Shown: piece after piece, positions 17,508-26,415 of the stretch | How positions within the stretch are numbered: the stretch's first letter is position 1 | How the letters are laid out: the number at the start of each line of letters is the position of its first letter | Source: CALODP01 sp942492055 | GTDB taxonomy: Bacteria > Bacteroidota > Ignavibacteria > Ignavibacteriales > Melioribacteraceae | Length of the DNA: 64,000 nt | Direction of reading: 5' to 3' | NCBI GenBank assembly: GCA_942492055.1 | Contig: CALODP010000019.1 | Coordinates: 186,001 to 250,000, forward strand | Notes under the pieces: model-generated | What the model saw: the letters and a program-made list of their open reading frames with translations, nothing else | Told to the model about the DNA's origin: nothing | Database searches by the model: none | Made by a program: the position numbers and the translations under genes

Positions 17508-18116
17508 ATGGAAAACATATCGATAGTTCCGAACAAAAAGCTAAAAACCAAAAGTTACATGGTAATTTTTACCATTTCCCTGTTATTACTAATTTCCGGT
17601 TTGGTTATTAATTTACTTATTCCATTGAACGGGAAAGCAGATTTTGAAAGCGCAGGGAGAATAATTTGGCCGATAATAATATCTATCATCATTTTGTTGT
17701 GGATAATCTCTGTACCGATTATAATTCTTTGGATTAACAATCTGAAATATTTCATCGGGGAAGAAAGAATAACCATTCACAAAGGAATTCTCTCGAAAAT
17801 CGAACAGAATATTCCCTATCACGCTGTTACCGATTTTATGCTTCATCGATCACTTTACGACAGATTTTTAGGAATCGGAGCGATAAAAATTCAGACTGCG
17901 GGACAGTCAAGTTCTCCCACCGGATACGAAGGGGTTCTTAGTGGCTTGCACAAAAGTGCCGAATTATTGGAGGAATTACGCTCCAGACTGAAATATTATC
18001 AGGCAAACGAAGATGTGGAAACAACTCTTCCCGCAATGGAAAACATAGTAATTCTGAAAGATATTCTTAAGGAAGTCCGTCTCTTACGAAAGGAAATTAC
18101 CGAACGAAATAAATGA
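17508..18116 (+). CDS. PH domain-containing membrane protein (YdbS/DUF304-like)
   Basis: A 202-residue protein with two N-terminal membrane helices (about 17-38 and 50-76), then a bacterial PH (bPH2) domain with YFIGEERITIHKGILSK, NIPYHAVTDFMLHRSLYDR and IGAIKIQTAG. The C-terminal 50 residues are helical. Members of this family sit in the membrane; their role is unclear, some aiding surface stress resistance. A terminator-like hairpin follows. Confidence 0.75.
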   Translation: MENISIVPNKKLKTKSYMVIFTISLLLLISGLVINLLIPLNGKADFESAGRIIWPIIISIIILLWIISVPIIILWINNLKYFIGEERITIHKGILSKIEQNIPYHAVTDFMLHRSLYDRFLGIGAIKIQTAGQSSSPTGYEGVLSGLHKSAELLEELRSRLKYYQANEDVETTLPAMENIVILKDILKEVRLLRKEITERNK

Positions 18117-18124
18117 TTTATTTT

Positions 18125-18172
18125 GCATCATCCGGTTTGCAAATATCAGATTGTTAATCGGATGATGCTTTA
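18125..18172 (+). terminator. Terminator-like hairpin
   Basis: GCATCATCCG at 18125-18134 pairs perfectly with CGGATGATGC at 18159-18168 across a 24-base loop, followed by TTTACT. The short T run makes it moderate. Confidence 0.5.
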
Positions 18173-18265
18173 CTCCTCTAATTTGCTCCTCATCAATGGA
18201 ATCCACAAAATTTATTATTAACTTTGATTGCCAAATAATTCATCAAAATCATTCCGGGAAAAAGA

Positions 18266-18988
18266 ATGTCAAAAATCCAAAAGTTATTTCTTCTTATAGC
18301 TCTCCCCTTAATGTTTGGTTGCGACAATTCAGTCGATTCACAACCGCAAACAGAAACTGATTATCTATTTCAATATTCCTCCAAAGAAAGATTTCTTGCC
18401 AAAGAATATGATTCGGAATACTCAATTAAACAATTGTTAAAAAACGGTGACACCGGGTTGGGAACATTTAACGGTGTTGACGGGGAAATGATAGTTGAAA
18501 ACGGAATAGTATATCAGGTGAAAGGCACCGGTGAAGTCGTTATCTCTCCGATGAGCTCATATACTCCATTAGCTATAGTGAAAAACTTTAATGCCGATAC
18601 GACATTTTCGATTTCTTCGAAATTATCCAGAGAGCAAATTGAAAATATTCTTACTCCGATTTTGAAAAAACATAATAACGTTGCCGCCATAAGAATTGAC
18701 GGGCTTTTCGAATCGATAAAATCAAGAAGTGTATTCAAATCAGAGAAGCCGTATCCTACATTATCCGAAATAGTAGAAGAACAACAAGTATTTAATTTTG
18801 AGAAAATCGACGGCTCAATAATCGGATTTTGGTATCCGCTCCATTTTGACGGAGTAAACTTTCCCGGGTATCACTTCCACTTTTTATCCAAAGCTCGCAA
18901 CGGCGGAGGTCACTTATTGGATTGTACAAGCAGTAATGTGACCGTAAAAATTGATTATTCCGAAGGGGTGATTGCAAAAGCACCATAA
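18266..18988 (+). CDS. Acetolactate decarboxylase, predicted lipoprotein
   Basis: A 240-residue protein. The N-terminus is a lipoprotein signal peptide with the lipobox region PLMFGC (Cys 19). The rest matches acetolactate decarboxylase: GDTGLGTFNGVDGEM near 57-71, and a metal-binding H-x-H-x10-H in GYHFHFLSKARNGGGH. It would convert 2-acetolactate to acetoin. Most family members are cytoplasmic, although some Bacillus-type enzymes are exported, so anchoring outside the cytoplasm is noteworthy. No acetolactate synthase gene lies nearby. It precedes, but is not tightly joined to, the six-gene operon that begins at 19098. Confidence 0.88.
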   Translation: MSKIQKLFLLIALPLMFGCDNSVDSQPQTETDYLFQYSSKERFLAKEYDSEYSIKQLLKNGDTGLGTFNGVDGEMIVENGIVYQVKGTGEVVISPMSSYTPLAIVKNFNADTTFSISSKLSREQIENILTPILKKHNNVAAIRIDGLFESIKSRSVFKSEKPYPTLSEIVEEQQVFNFEKIDGSIIGFWYPLHFDGVNFPGYHFHFLSKARNGGGHLLDCTSSNVTVKIDYSEGVIAKAP

Positions 18989-19097
18989 GATAAGGCTGAA
19001 GAACGTTCATGATTTTGGTGATCGTAAAAACCAAACGGTGAAAGATTATTGATTATTTCCTTACTTTTACCGAACGAATAAACAAAAGGAGTAAATA

Positions 19098-19586
19098 TTG
19101 TCTGACAAAATTTTCGAAATTAGGAAAGCCCAAATAGAAGACGCGCAATTATTGTTCGATTTTATTCTTTCATTGGCTGAATATGAAAAACTAACTCATG
19201 AAGTAACCGCCGATAAAGCTCAGATTGAAAAAACTATCTTTTCGGAGAATTCATCCACTCACGCGATTATCGGCTATGAGAACGACACCCCGGTTGCGAT
19301 AGCCATATATTTTTATAATTACTCTACATTCAAGGGGAAAAACGGATTGTATTTGGAAGATGTTTTCGTCTTACCCGATCACAGAGGAAAAGGTTACGGA
19401 AAAAGAATGCTGCAGGAATTGGCGAGTATTGCCAATGAAAAGAATTGTGGTAGATTCGAATGGGCTGTTTTGAATTGGAATACTCCGGCAATTAATTTCT
19501 ACGAAAGCCTGGGAGCCAAACCAATGAGCGAATGGACAGTTTACAGACTGGAAGAAAACGGTATAAAAAAATTAGCTAATCAATAA
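19098..19586 (+). CDS. GNAT family N-acetyltransferase
   Basis: A 162-residue GNAT protein with LYLEDVFVLPDHRGKGYGKRM (the acetyl-CoA loop R/Q-x-x-G-x-G/A) and FEWAVLNWNTPAINFYESLGA near the C-terminus. These phrases resemble diamine/thialysine acetyltransferases. The start is TTG 19098, supported by AAAGGAG seven bases upstream; no ATG is better placed. It is the first gene of a run of six close same-strand genes (gap of 8 bases to the next). Confidence 0.85.
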   Translation: MSDKIFEIRKAQIEDAQLLFDFILSLAEYEKLTHEVTADKAQIEKTIFSENSSTHAIIGYENDTPVAIAIYFYNYSTFKGKNGLYLEDVFVLPDHRGKGYGKRMLQELASIANEKNCGRFEWAVLNWNTPAINFYESLGAKPMSEWTVYRLEENGIKKLANQ

Positions 19587-19594
19587 GGCATATT

Positions 19595-20830
19595 ATGAAA
19601 GAGATTTGGAATTCTTTTATTAACTGGTTAGACAAAAATGTAGTTTTGGAAGAAACCCTGACTGCTCTGTTAATAATTGTGGGCGCAGTTGGGATCTATT
19701 TTATTTCAAAAAAGATAATCATCAAAACAGTTCGCGGGCTTGTAAAAAAAACCAAAACAGAATATGATGATATTATTTTTAATGAGCTTGCTCTCAGAAA
19801 GCTAGCCTTCATACCTTCTTTACTTATCATTAATCAGTTTTCTTATTTGGTAAAAGATGCCGAAAAGATTATAGATAATTTCACAGAAGCCGCAGCCGCT
19901 TTATTAGTGGTGTTAGTTATCAACAACTTATTAACATCCGCGAATTTAGTTTACGAACGAATAACAACTACCAACAAAAAGCCAATTAAAGGATACATTC
20001 AGGTAATCAAGATTATCGTTTATATTCTCGGTACTATTTTCATAATCGGACTTCTCACCGGACAAGATCTAATTCAACTACTGGCCGGAGTAGGTGCATT
20101 TACAGCGGTTTTATTATTGGTTTTCAAAGATACGATTTTATCCTTTATTGCCAGTATTCAAATTACCTCGTATGATCTTTTGAAGATCGGAGATTGGATT
20201 GAAGTACCTTCAATGGGAATTGACGGGGATGTAATGGATATTGCGTTACACACAATAAAAATCCGTAATTTCGATAAAACCATCACAACAATTCCAACAT
20301 ATAAGCTTGTGGAAACGTCATTCAAAAACTGGCGTGGCATGCAAGAAGCCGGCGGAAGAAGAATCAAACGATCTATTCATATCGATTTGACCAGTATAGG
20401 ATTTTGCGACAATAAGTTGCTGGAAAAATTTTCGAATTACCAATTGATTCAGCCTTATCTCGAAAAGAAATTATCTGAAATTGACAATTACAATACAAGC
20501 AATAATATCAATATAAACGAAGAAGTTAACGGTCGAAGACTAACAAACATAGGCACATTCCGCGCCTACGTAAAAGAGTACCTTAAAAGTCGTCAGGATA
20601 TTCACAAAGAGTTAACATTTTTAATCAGACAATTACAGCCTGGGGACAAAGGACTTCCTTTGGAGATATATGTCTTCACAACCAAAACCGGTTGGATAGA
20701 ATACGAAGAAATCCAAGCTGACATTTTTGATCATCTGCTTGCATCCCTACCACACTTCGGATTGAGAGTTTATCAAAATCCGGGAAGTTACGATTTGAGA
20801 AGTTTTGCTAACGGAGGACAAAATGGGTAG
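19595..20830 (+). CDS. MscS family mechanosensitive ion channel
   Basis: A 411-residue protein with four to five membrane helices, then the pore-lining and beta-domain signature LLAGVGAFTAVLLLVFKD and YDLLKIGDWIEVPSMGIDGDV, as in the YbdG-type MscS subgroup. The C-terminal cytoplasmic region has FDKTITTIPTYKLVETSFKNW. It would release solutes under membrane tension. Its stop overlaps the start of the TPP-enzyme gene by eight bases, and the SD of that gene (GGAGG) lies within its own last codons. Confidence 0.88.
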   Translation: MKEIWNSFINWLDKNVVLEETLTALLIIVGAVGIYFISKKIIIKTVRGLVKKTKTEYDDIIFNELALRKLAFIPSLLIINQFSYLVKDAEKIIDNFTEAAAALLVVLVINNLLTSANLVYERITTTNKKPIKGYIQVIKIIVYILGTIFIIGLLTGQDLIQLLAGVGAFTAVLLLVFKDTILSFIASIQITSYDLLKIGDWIEVPSMGIDGDVMDIALHTIKIRNFDKTITTIPTYKLVETSFKNWRGMQEAGGRRIKRSIHIDLTSIGFCDNKLLEKFSNYQLIQPYLEKKLSEIDNYNTSNNININEEVNGRRLTNIGTFRAYVKEYLKSRQDIHKELTFLIRQLQPGDKGLPLEIYVFTTKTGWIEYEEIQADIFDHLLASLPHFGLRVYQNPGSYDLRSFANGGQNG

Positions 20831-21977
20831 AACATCAGTTGCCGAAGCAATTGCCAATGCTATGATAGACTTAGGCGTAGAAGTGGTCACAAATGTACCG
20901 GGGTTCGGAGCTTCCGAAACGTTTATGAGTTTTAATCAATTGACAATGAAAAACAGACATATATCATTTAACGAAGAAGTTGCTTATACAATTAGTCACG
21001 GCGCGGCTATTGTCGGAAAAAGATCCGCGTGTTTGATAAAAGCACACGGACTGGCGAAGGCTGCTAATAGTGTTACCGATTCTTTATACACAACTACTAC
21101 AGCCGGATTTGTAACAATGATATTCGAAGATAAAAAAGGGAGCCATTCGGATAATATATTGGAAATTGTTCCAATGTTGGAAGCTATCGGTTTCCCGTAT
21201 CGACGGGCGGAATCTGCTACTATCTATTCGGATGTTATTAGCGTATATGAAGAAGCTGAAAAAAGAAACAGGCCTTTTGTTTTGTTAATTGATTCATCCG
21301 AAATTAATAATCTGGTTGAATATGATCGGCTTGCAAACATGAAAAAGATATTTAATTATTCGCTTGATGTATCCGCGCATGTAGTTCATCCCTTATTGGC
21401 CGATTATCAGTACAAAGTTTTTACGGCTTGCAAACATGATATGGAAGTGAATTTTCAAAAACCAGTTTTACCTGTAATTCCCAAAGACTTACCGAAACAT
21501 GTAGCTCCATCTGTTTTGAAATACAAAAGCTTCTTTGACATATTCCAAAATTTCCGAGGAGATATTGTTGCAGGTGATACGAGTGCGTCCAGCTATTATA
21601 GTTTCCCTCCTTTTCAAACAATTGATATGATTACTTACATCGGAAGTAGTATACCTTTAGCGATAGGAGCATACCTTGCGGGGAATAGACATGTTTGGGC
21701 TCTCAGCGGAGATTTCGGTTTTCTCGCTGCCGGACATATGGGATTACTCGAAGCAGCGGCCAGAGATCTACCGATTAAAATAGTTGTTTTCTATAATAAG
21801 AAAGCAGCAGCAACAGGCGGACAGCCTCTTCACAAAAAAAGCATGTTAAGAATTTTGTCAGGATACAATCAATATATCCGCCACATTGCAGATCCTAACA
21901 ATCCACTTGAAATTAATGAAGTATTGGAAGAAGCCTCCACTGCCGGAGAACTAAGAATAATATTGGTTGATTATTAG
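20823..21977 (+). CDS. TPP-dependent enzyme (decarboxylase / 2-oxoacid oxidoreductase-like)
   Basis: About 384 residues from ATG 20823 (GGAGG seven bases upstream); a longer frame lies inside the MscS gene. The N-terminal half is a PYR domain with the catalytic-type Glu in HISFNEEVAY. The C-terminal half is a PP domain with the TPP/Mg motif ALSGDFGFLAAGHMGLLEAA through KIVVFYNKKAAATGG. It is shorter than acetolactate synthase (about 550) and lacks its middle domain, resembling instead sulfopyruvate/phosphonopyruvate decarboxylases or the alpha part of indolepyruvate oxidoreductase. Substrate is unknown. Neighbours (cupin, DUF819 membrane protein, nitroreductase) suggest a small catabolic unit. 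Confidence 0.75.
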   Translation: MGRTSVAEAIANAMIDLGVEVVTNVPGFGASETFMSFNQLTMKNRHISFNEEVAYTISHGAAIVGKRSACLIKAHGLAKAANSVTDSLYTTTTAGFVTMIFEDKKGSHSDNILEIVPMLEAIGFPYRRAESATIYSDVISVYEEAEKRNRPFVLLIDSSEINNLVEYDRLANMKKIFNYSLDVSAHVVHPLLADYQYKVFTACKHDMEVNFQKPVLPVIPKDLPKHVAPSVLKYKSFFDIFQNFRGDIVAGDTSASSYYSFPPFQTIDMITYIGSSIPLAIGAYLAGNRHVWALSGDFGFLAAGHMGLLEAAARDLPIKIVVFYNKKAAATGGQPLHKKSMLRILSGYNQYIRHIADPNNPLEINEVLEEASTAGELRIILVDY

Positions 21978-21979
21978 AA

Positions 21980-22312
21980 ATGAAAGATGGAAAAATACTA
22001 AATAATTTTTTCGACAAAATACCTTCGGAATTAAAGGAGGAATATTTCGAAGATTTGATCAAGACAGAGAACTTGCAAATAGAAAGAATTATTTCAAAAG
22101 GGCATTCCTCCCCTAAGAATTTCTGGTACGACCAGGAAACAAACGAGTTTGTTTTACTCTTGAAAGGAGGAGCGAAACTAGTATATGACAACGGAAAAGA
22201 ATTCGATTTAGCACCCGGTGATTATCTTCTGATTCCGGCGCATCAAAAACATCGAGTAGAATGGACAGATGAAAGTACCGAAACATTTTGGCTCGCAATT
22301 CATTTCAATTAA
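21980..22312 (+). CDS. Cupin domain protein
   Basis: A 110-residue single-domain cupin. The metal-site motifs are present in reduced form: NEFVLLLKGGAKLVYDNGKE and LAPGDYLLIPAHQKHRVEW, with a His pair in the second motif. It starts three bases after the TPP-enzyme stop. Small cupins bind a metal and act as isomerases, dioxygenases or sensors; no specific role can be assigned. Confidence 0.8.
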   Translation: MKDGKILNNFFDKIPSELKEEYFEDLIKTENLQIERIISKGHSSPKNFWYDQETNEFVLLLKGGAKLVYDNGKEFDLAPGDYLLIPAHQKHRVEWTDESTETFWLAIHFN

Positions 22313-22324
22313 GGAGATTAGCTA

Positions 22325-23473
22325 TTGTTTGACACTACTTTAGTTTCAGCCGATCAGCATTGGATCTTATGGGCAGTTTTGGTATCGGTTGCGGCTTTTA
22401 GCCTATGGGCTGAGAAAACCAATATCGGATCAAAATTATCAGCTGTTGTTATTGCAATTTTGGGAACGTTTCTCTTATCGAACTTATCGATAATACCATC
22501 CGACGCTCCGGCTTATGATATAGTATGGTCATATCTTGTTCCCTTGGCTATTCCTCTTCTTCTATTCAAGGCTAATTTGAAAAGAATTATAAATGAGGCC
22601 GGTCCGACATTGTTGGCGTATCTCTTCGGAGGACTCGGAACAATAATAGGCACAATAACGGCTTTCTTTTTTATACCATTGGGAGAACATGATTGGCAAT
22701 TAGCAGCAATTTTTTCTTCTACCTATATTGGCGGATCTATGAATTATGTCGCGGCCGCAGAAGCGGTTCAATTGAAATCGGCAAATTTATTAGCTGCCGG
22801 TATTGCGGCTGATAACTTAGTTATGGCGGCTTACTTTATTCTCCTATTCGCTATCCCCTCGATGAAATTCATAACAAAATTCTATACTAAAAAAAAGAAA
22901 GTGGCAGAATACGATTTATCCCAAAGCGATATAGTTAATAATTCGGCTCATTTGGATTTAATGAGTTTGGCCAAATCGTTTTCGATTGCTCTATCAATCT
23001 GCGCAATTGGTTTCTTGCTGGCCGACCTTTCCGGAATCAAAGGAATCGGAATCCTGGTAATTACGGCTTTGGTCGTAAGTCTTGCGACCCTACTCCCCAA
23101 ACAGATGGGAAAAATTGGTGGAGCAGATCAATTGGGAACTTTTTTAATGCAAATCTTTTTTGCAGCTATAGGGGCAAGCGCCAACATAAGTATAGTCCTT
23201 AAATACGGACCCGTTCTTTTTCTCTTTGCCGGAGTGATTCTTTTGTTCCACTTGATTTTTATTCTACTTGCCGGAAAACTATTCAAATTGGATGTTTCGG
23301 AAGTTGTAATAGCCTCCAACGCAAATATGGGAGGGCCAACTACGGCAGCAGCCATGGCAGTAGCCAGAAAATGGAATCACCTTGTTATCCCGGCAATACT
23401 ATGTGGCACGTTGGGTTACGCAATTGCGACTTTTATCGGCGCGGCCTTGGGATATTGGTTAAAAACTTTCTAG
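22325..23473 (+). CDS. DUF819 family membrane protein
   Basis: A 382-residue protein with about ten membrane helices. Family-like phrases are SYLVPLAIPLLLFKANLKRI, STYIGGSMNYVAAAEAV and VASNANMGGPTTAAAMA, with repeated small-residue motifs that mark transporter-like pore regions. DUF819 is a presumed transporter family of unknown substrate. The start is TTG 22325 with GGAGAT upstream. It is the fifth gene of the operon, 12 bases after the cupin. Confidence 0.82.
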   Translation: MFDTTLVSADQHWILWAVLVSVAAFSLWAEKTNIGSKLSAVVIAILGTFLLSNLSIIPSDAPAYDIVWSYLVPLAIPLLLFKANLKRIINEAGPTLLAYLFGGLGTIIGTITAFFFIPLGEHDWQLAAIFSSTYIGGSMNYVAAAEAVQLKSANLLAAGIAADNLVMAAYFILLFAIPSMKFITKFYTKKKKVAEYDLSQSDIVNNSAHLDLMSLAKSFSIALSICAIGFLLADLSGIKGIGILVITALVVSLATLLPKQMGKIGGADQLGTFLMQIFFAAIGASANISIVLKYGPVLFLFAGVILLFHLIFILLAGKLFKLDVSEVVIASNANMGGPTTAAAMAVARKWNHLVIPAILCGTLGYAIATFIGAALGYWLKTF

Positions 23474-23484
23474 GAGATTGTACT

Positions 23485-24087
23485 ATGGGAAAAGAAGCGC
23501 AGAATATTTTCCCGATAAGCGAAGATATCAAATCTCGTTGGAGTCCGAGAAGTTTCCAAGAAAAAACCGTTGAGTGGAGTAAAATTCAATCATTGTTCGA
23601 AGCAACCAGATGGGCAGCATCAGCATTTAACGAGCAACCATGGCGTTTTATTATTGGGACCAAAGGAGACAAAACATACGACGATATTTTTTCGTGTCTA
23701 GCAGATGGAAACAAAACATGGGCAGGAAACGCTCCAATTCTTTTGTTAACTGTAGCAAAAGAATTTTTCACACAAAACAACAAGCCAAACAAACATGCTT
23801 TTCATGATTTGGGTCTGGCGATGGGTAACATGACATCACAAGCCTCCGCTCTTGATTTGTATCTCCATCACATGGCCGGATTCAGTTCCGAAGAAGCAAA
23901 AAGAAAATTTCAAATCCCCGATAATTTTACTCCTGTTACTGTTGTAGCTATTGGCTACCTTGGTTCTCCTCATAAGTTACCGGACAATTTGCAGGAATCC
24001 GAGCTAAAGAAAAGAGAACGAAAACATTTCTCGGAATTTTTATTCGAAGAAAAATGGGGCACTCCTGCAAAAGATTTCCTAAAATAA
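23485..24087 (+). CDS. Nitroreductase family protein
   Basis: 200 residues from ATG 23485, which follows AGGAG by eight bases; a frame reaching back to 23371 overlaps the DUF819 gene. It has the FMN-binding start SRWSPRSF, ATRWAASAFNEQPWRFI and the C-terminal PVTVVAIGYLG. It would reduce nitro, quinone or enone groups with NAD(P)H. It is the last gene of the six-gene unit, ahead of a strong inverted repeat. Confidence 0.87.
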   Translation: MGKEAQNIFPISEDIKSRWSPRSFQEKTVEWSKIQSLFEATRWAASAFNEQPWRFIIGTKGDKTYDDIFSCLADGNKTWAGNAPILLLTVAKEFFTQNNKPNKHAFHDLGLAMGNMTSQASALDLYLHHMAGFSSEEAKRKFQIPDNFTPVTVVAIGYLGSPHKLPDNLQESELKKRERKHFSEFLFEEKWGTPAKDFLK

Positions 24088-24114
24088 TTTTTATTTCTCG
24101 AAACTTGTGGATAT

Positions 24115-24150
24115 TTTAATACCCATTCAGTTTTTTGAGTGGGTATTAAA
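24115..24150. terminator. Long inverted repeat ending the six-gene unit
   Basis: TTTAATACCCATTC at 24115-24128 pairs with GAGTGGGTATTAAA at 24137-24150 (one G-T pair) around an 8-base AGTTTTTT loop. There is no T run after it, so it could be a terminator in either direction or an RNA-stability hairpin. Confidence 0.5.
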
Positions 24151-24182
24151 CATACGATTTGTAAATAGGAATCTGTTTCCTT

Positions 24183-26066
24183 TTGGAGGATGTTATGAAC
24201 CATGAAGTAATATCAGAATTCTACAAAAGTGTCGATCTGTTTTCAGAGTTCAGTGATGAAGAATTAACCGAACTGGCAAAATGCACCGAACTAAAAAAAC
24301 TCTCACCAAACTCCCTTCTCTTTTCGGAAAATAATACAAGAAGCAACATCTATATAATTTTTGACGGCGAAATAGAGCTGTTCAAGAAAACTCCTTTCGG
24401 AGAAGAGAAACGACTATCCTTTTTTAGTAAATACGATGTATTAGGTGAAGCCACATTAACGGACAATTCTCCACACTCAACTTCCGCAAGAGCATTGCTC
24501 GATACAACTGTATTTATGATTAATAGAAAATGCTTCTTCGAGCTTTTCAAGAAGAACGGTGAATCAGCTGTTAAGATTTATTCCCATATAGCTAGAGTTA
24601 TTTCTCGCAGAATGAGTAATACAAACACTCGAATAGTAAATATCGGAGCTCAATACGAATCGGGAAGGGTAAGAAGAGAACATGATCTTCTCGGAGAGAG
24701 AGATATTCCGTCAGAAGCTTACTACGGAGTTCAAACTTTACGCGCTTTAGAGAACTTTAATATCAGCGGGGTTTCACTCAACTTTTATCCGGTAATTATT
24801 GAAGCTCTTGCAATGGTAAAAATGGCTGCAGCTCAAGCAAACTATGACCTCGGCCTTTTATCCAAGCCTGTAAAAGAAGCTATTGTTCAAGCATGTAATG
24901 AGATTATAAACGGAAAGTACCACAAGAATTTTGTTGTGGACATGATTCAGGGGGGAGCCGGAACCTCTACCAATATGAACGCAAACGAGGTAATAGCAAA
25001 TAGAGCCTTGGAAATATTGGGTTATGAAAAAGGTGACTACAAATATTGCCATCCGAATAATCATGTAAATCTTGCTCAGTCTACAAACGACGCTTATCCT
25101 ACTTCCGTAAAGATTGCTCTTATCAACGCGAACAAAAAATTAATAGAAGTCCTAAAGGAGCTTATAGATTCCTTCAAGGGAAAAGCCGAAGAATTCAAAG
25201 ATATTATCAAGATGGGTAGAACACAGCTTCAAGACGCAGTTCCGATGACCCTGGGACAAGAATTCGAGGCATACGCTGTAATGCTGGCAGAAGAGATTGA
25301 CAGGCTTCATCAAAACTCGGAATTGTTCCTTGAAGTAAACATGGGAGCAACTGCTATTGGTACCGGAATTAATTCCGATCCGGATTACAGCGCTAAAGTA
25401 ATCGAGCACTTAAGAGAAATTACCCAACTGGACATTAAGCTTGCAGGTAATTTGGTTGAGGCAACTCAGGATACAGGCGCTTTTGTTATGTACTCATCGG
25501 CTGTTAAGAGATTAGCTGTTAAGCTTTCTAAAATATCGAATGATTTGCGCTTACTCTCGTCTGGACCAAGAACCGGAATAAACGAAATCAATTTACCGAA
25601 AATGCAACCTGGCTCTTCAATTATGCCGGGAAAAGTTAATCCGGTAATACCGGAAGTTGTTAATCAAATAGCCTTCAAAGTTATCGGAAACGACTTAACC
25701 GTTACCCTTGGAGCCGAAGCGGGTCAGCTTGAGCTTAATGTTATGGAACCTGTTATAGTACATAGTATTTTCGAATCGATAGAGATGCTGAAAAACGGTA
25801 TGACTACTTTGAAATATAAGTGTATTGACGGAATAACAGCCAATGCAGACAGATGCCGTGAACTTGTTGTTAATAGTATCGGAATCATTACTGCTCTTAA
25901 TCCTGTTTTAGGTTATGAGGCCAGTACAAAATTAGCAAAACAGGCGCTTGAAGAAAACCGCGGAATTTACGAGTTGGTATTGGAAAACAAACTCCTTTCG
26001 CAGGAAGAACTCGATAACTTATTGAGTCCGGAAAATATGATTAAGCCTAGAAAGATGAAAAAATAA
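24183..26066 (+). CDS. aspA: Aspartate ammonia-lyase with N-terminal cyclic-nucleotide-binding domain
   Basis: 627 residues: a CNB domain (about 12-145) joined to a full-length aspartase (about 160-627). The CNB part has SNIYIIFDGEIELFKK and VLGEATLTDNSPHSTSARAL, the phosphate-binding cassette. The lyase part has EHDLLGERDIPSEAYYG, GGAGTSTNMNANEV and the superfamily signature GSSIMPGKVNPVIPEVVNQ, which favours aspartase over fumarase. It would split aspartate into fumarate and ammonia, possibly under nucleotide control. In the cassette, the arginine that binds the cyclic phosphate in CRP (ERS) appears to be His (PHS), so ligand binding is not certain. SD: GGAGG at 24185-24189. It is monocistronic in appearance. 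Confidence 0.9.
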   Translation: MEDVMNHEVISEFYKSVDLFSEFSDEELTELAKCTELKKLSPNSLLFSENNTRSNIYIIFDGEIELFKKTPFGEEKRLSFFSKYDVLGEATLTDNSPHSTSARALLDTTVFMINRKCFFELFKKNGESAVKIYSHIARVISRRMSNTNTRIVNIGAQYESGRVRREHDLLGERDIPSEAYYGVQTLRALENFNISGVSLNFYPVIIEALAMVKMAAAQANYDLGLLSKPVKEAIVQACNEIINGKYHKNFVVDMIQGGAGTSTNMNANEVIANRALEILGYEKGDYKYCHPNNHVNLAQSTNDAYPTSVKIALINANKKLIEVLKELIDSFKGKAEEFKDIIKMGRTQLQDAVPMTLGQEFEAYAVMLAEEIDRLHQNSELFLEVNMGATAIGTGINSDPDYSAKVIEHLREITQLDIKLAGNLVEATQDTGAFVMYSSAVKRLAVKLSKISNDLRLLSSGPRTGINEINLPKMQPGSSIMPGKVNPVIPEVVNQIAFKVIGNDLTVTLGAEAGQLELNVMEPVIVHSIFESIEMLKNGMTTLKYKCIDGITANADRCRELVVNSIGIITALNPVLGYEASTKLAKQALEENRGIYELVLENKLLSQEELDNLLSPENMIKPRKMKK

Positions 26067-26127
26067 TTGTATTAGAATAAAATCTTAACTAATTTTTGAC
26101 CGTTCTTTCAAATCTATTTGCGGTGTG

Positions 26128-26300
26128 AGGGTGTATCGGAAGATACACCCTTAATAATAGGGAAACCGGTTTAATTCCGGTGCTGCCCCGCAACTGTAAT
26201 GGAAATATATCCACTGGCATATAGCCACTGTTTCGCATAAACGAGATGGGAAGGCGCCAGATCCGGATTCCAAAGCCAGGAAACCTGCCGTAGATACCTT
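26128..26300 (+). promoter_or_regulatory. Cobalamin riboswitch 1
   Basis: Contains the B12-riboswitch core in order: GGGAAACCGGTTTAATTCCG, GTGCTGCCCCGCAACTGTAA, GCCACTG, GGGAAGGCGCC and AAAGCCAGGAAACCTGCCG. A hairpin GGGTGTATC/GATACACCC (26129-26150) precedes the core. Downstream, CCTTCGCGGGAGAGG and, at about 26371-26394, an ATTCTCC/GGTGGAAT hairpin with a seven-T run may be the expression platform. It controls the secreted protein gene at 26416, presumably repressing it when B12 is plentiful. Confidence 0.95.
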
Positions 26301-26415
26301 TGATCATCAGCCTTCGCGGGAGAGGTTGGGTTTATCTTGATTATTATCGTACATATTTAACATTCTCCGTTCGCGAGGTGGAATAGTTTTTTTAATTCAT
26401 CAATTTGGATTTTCA

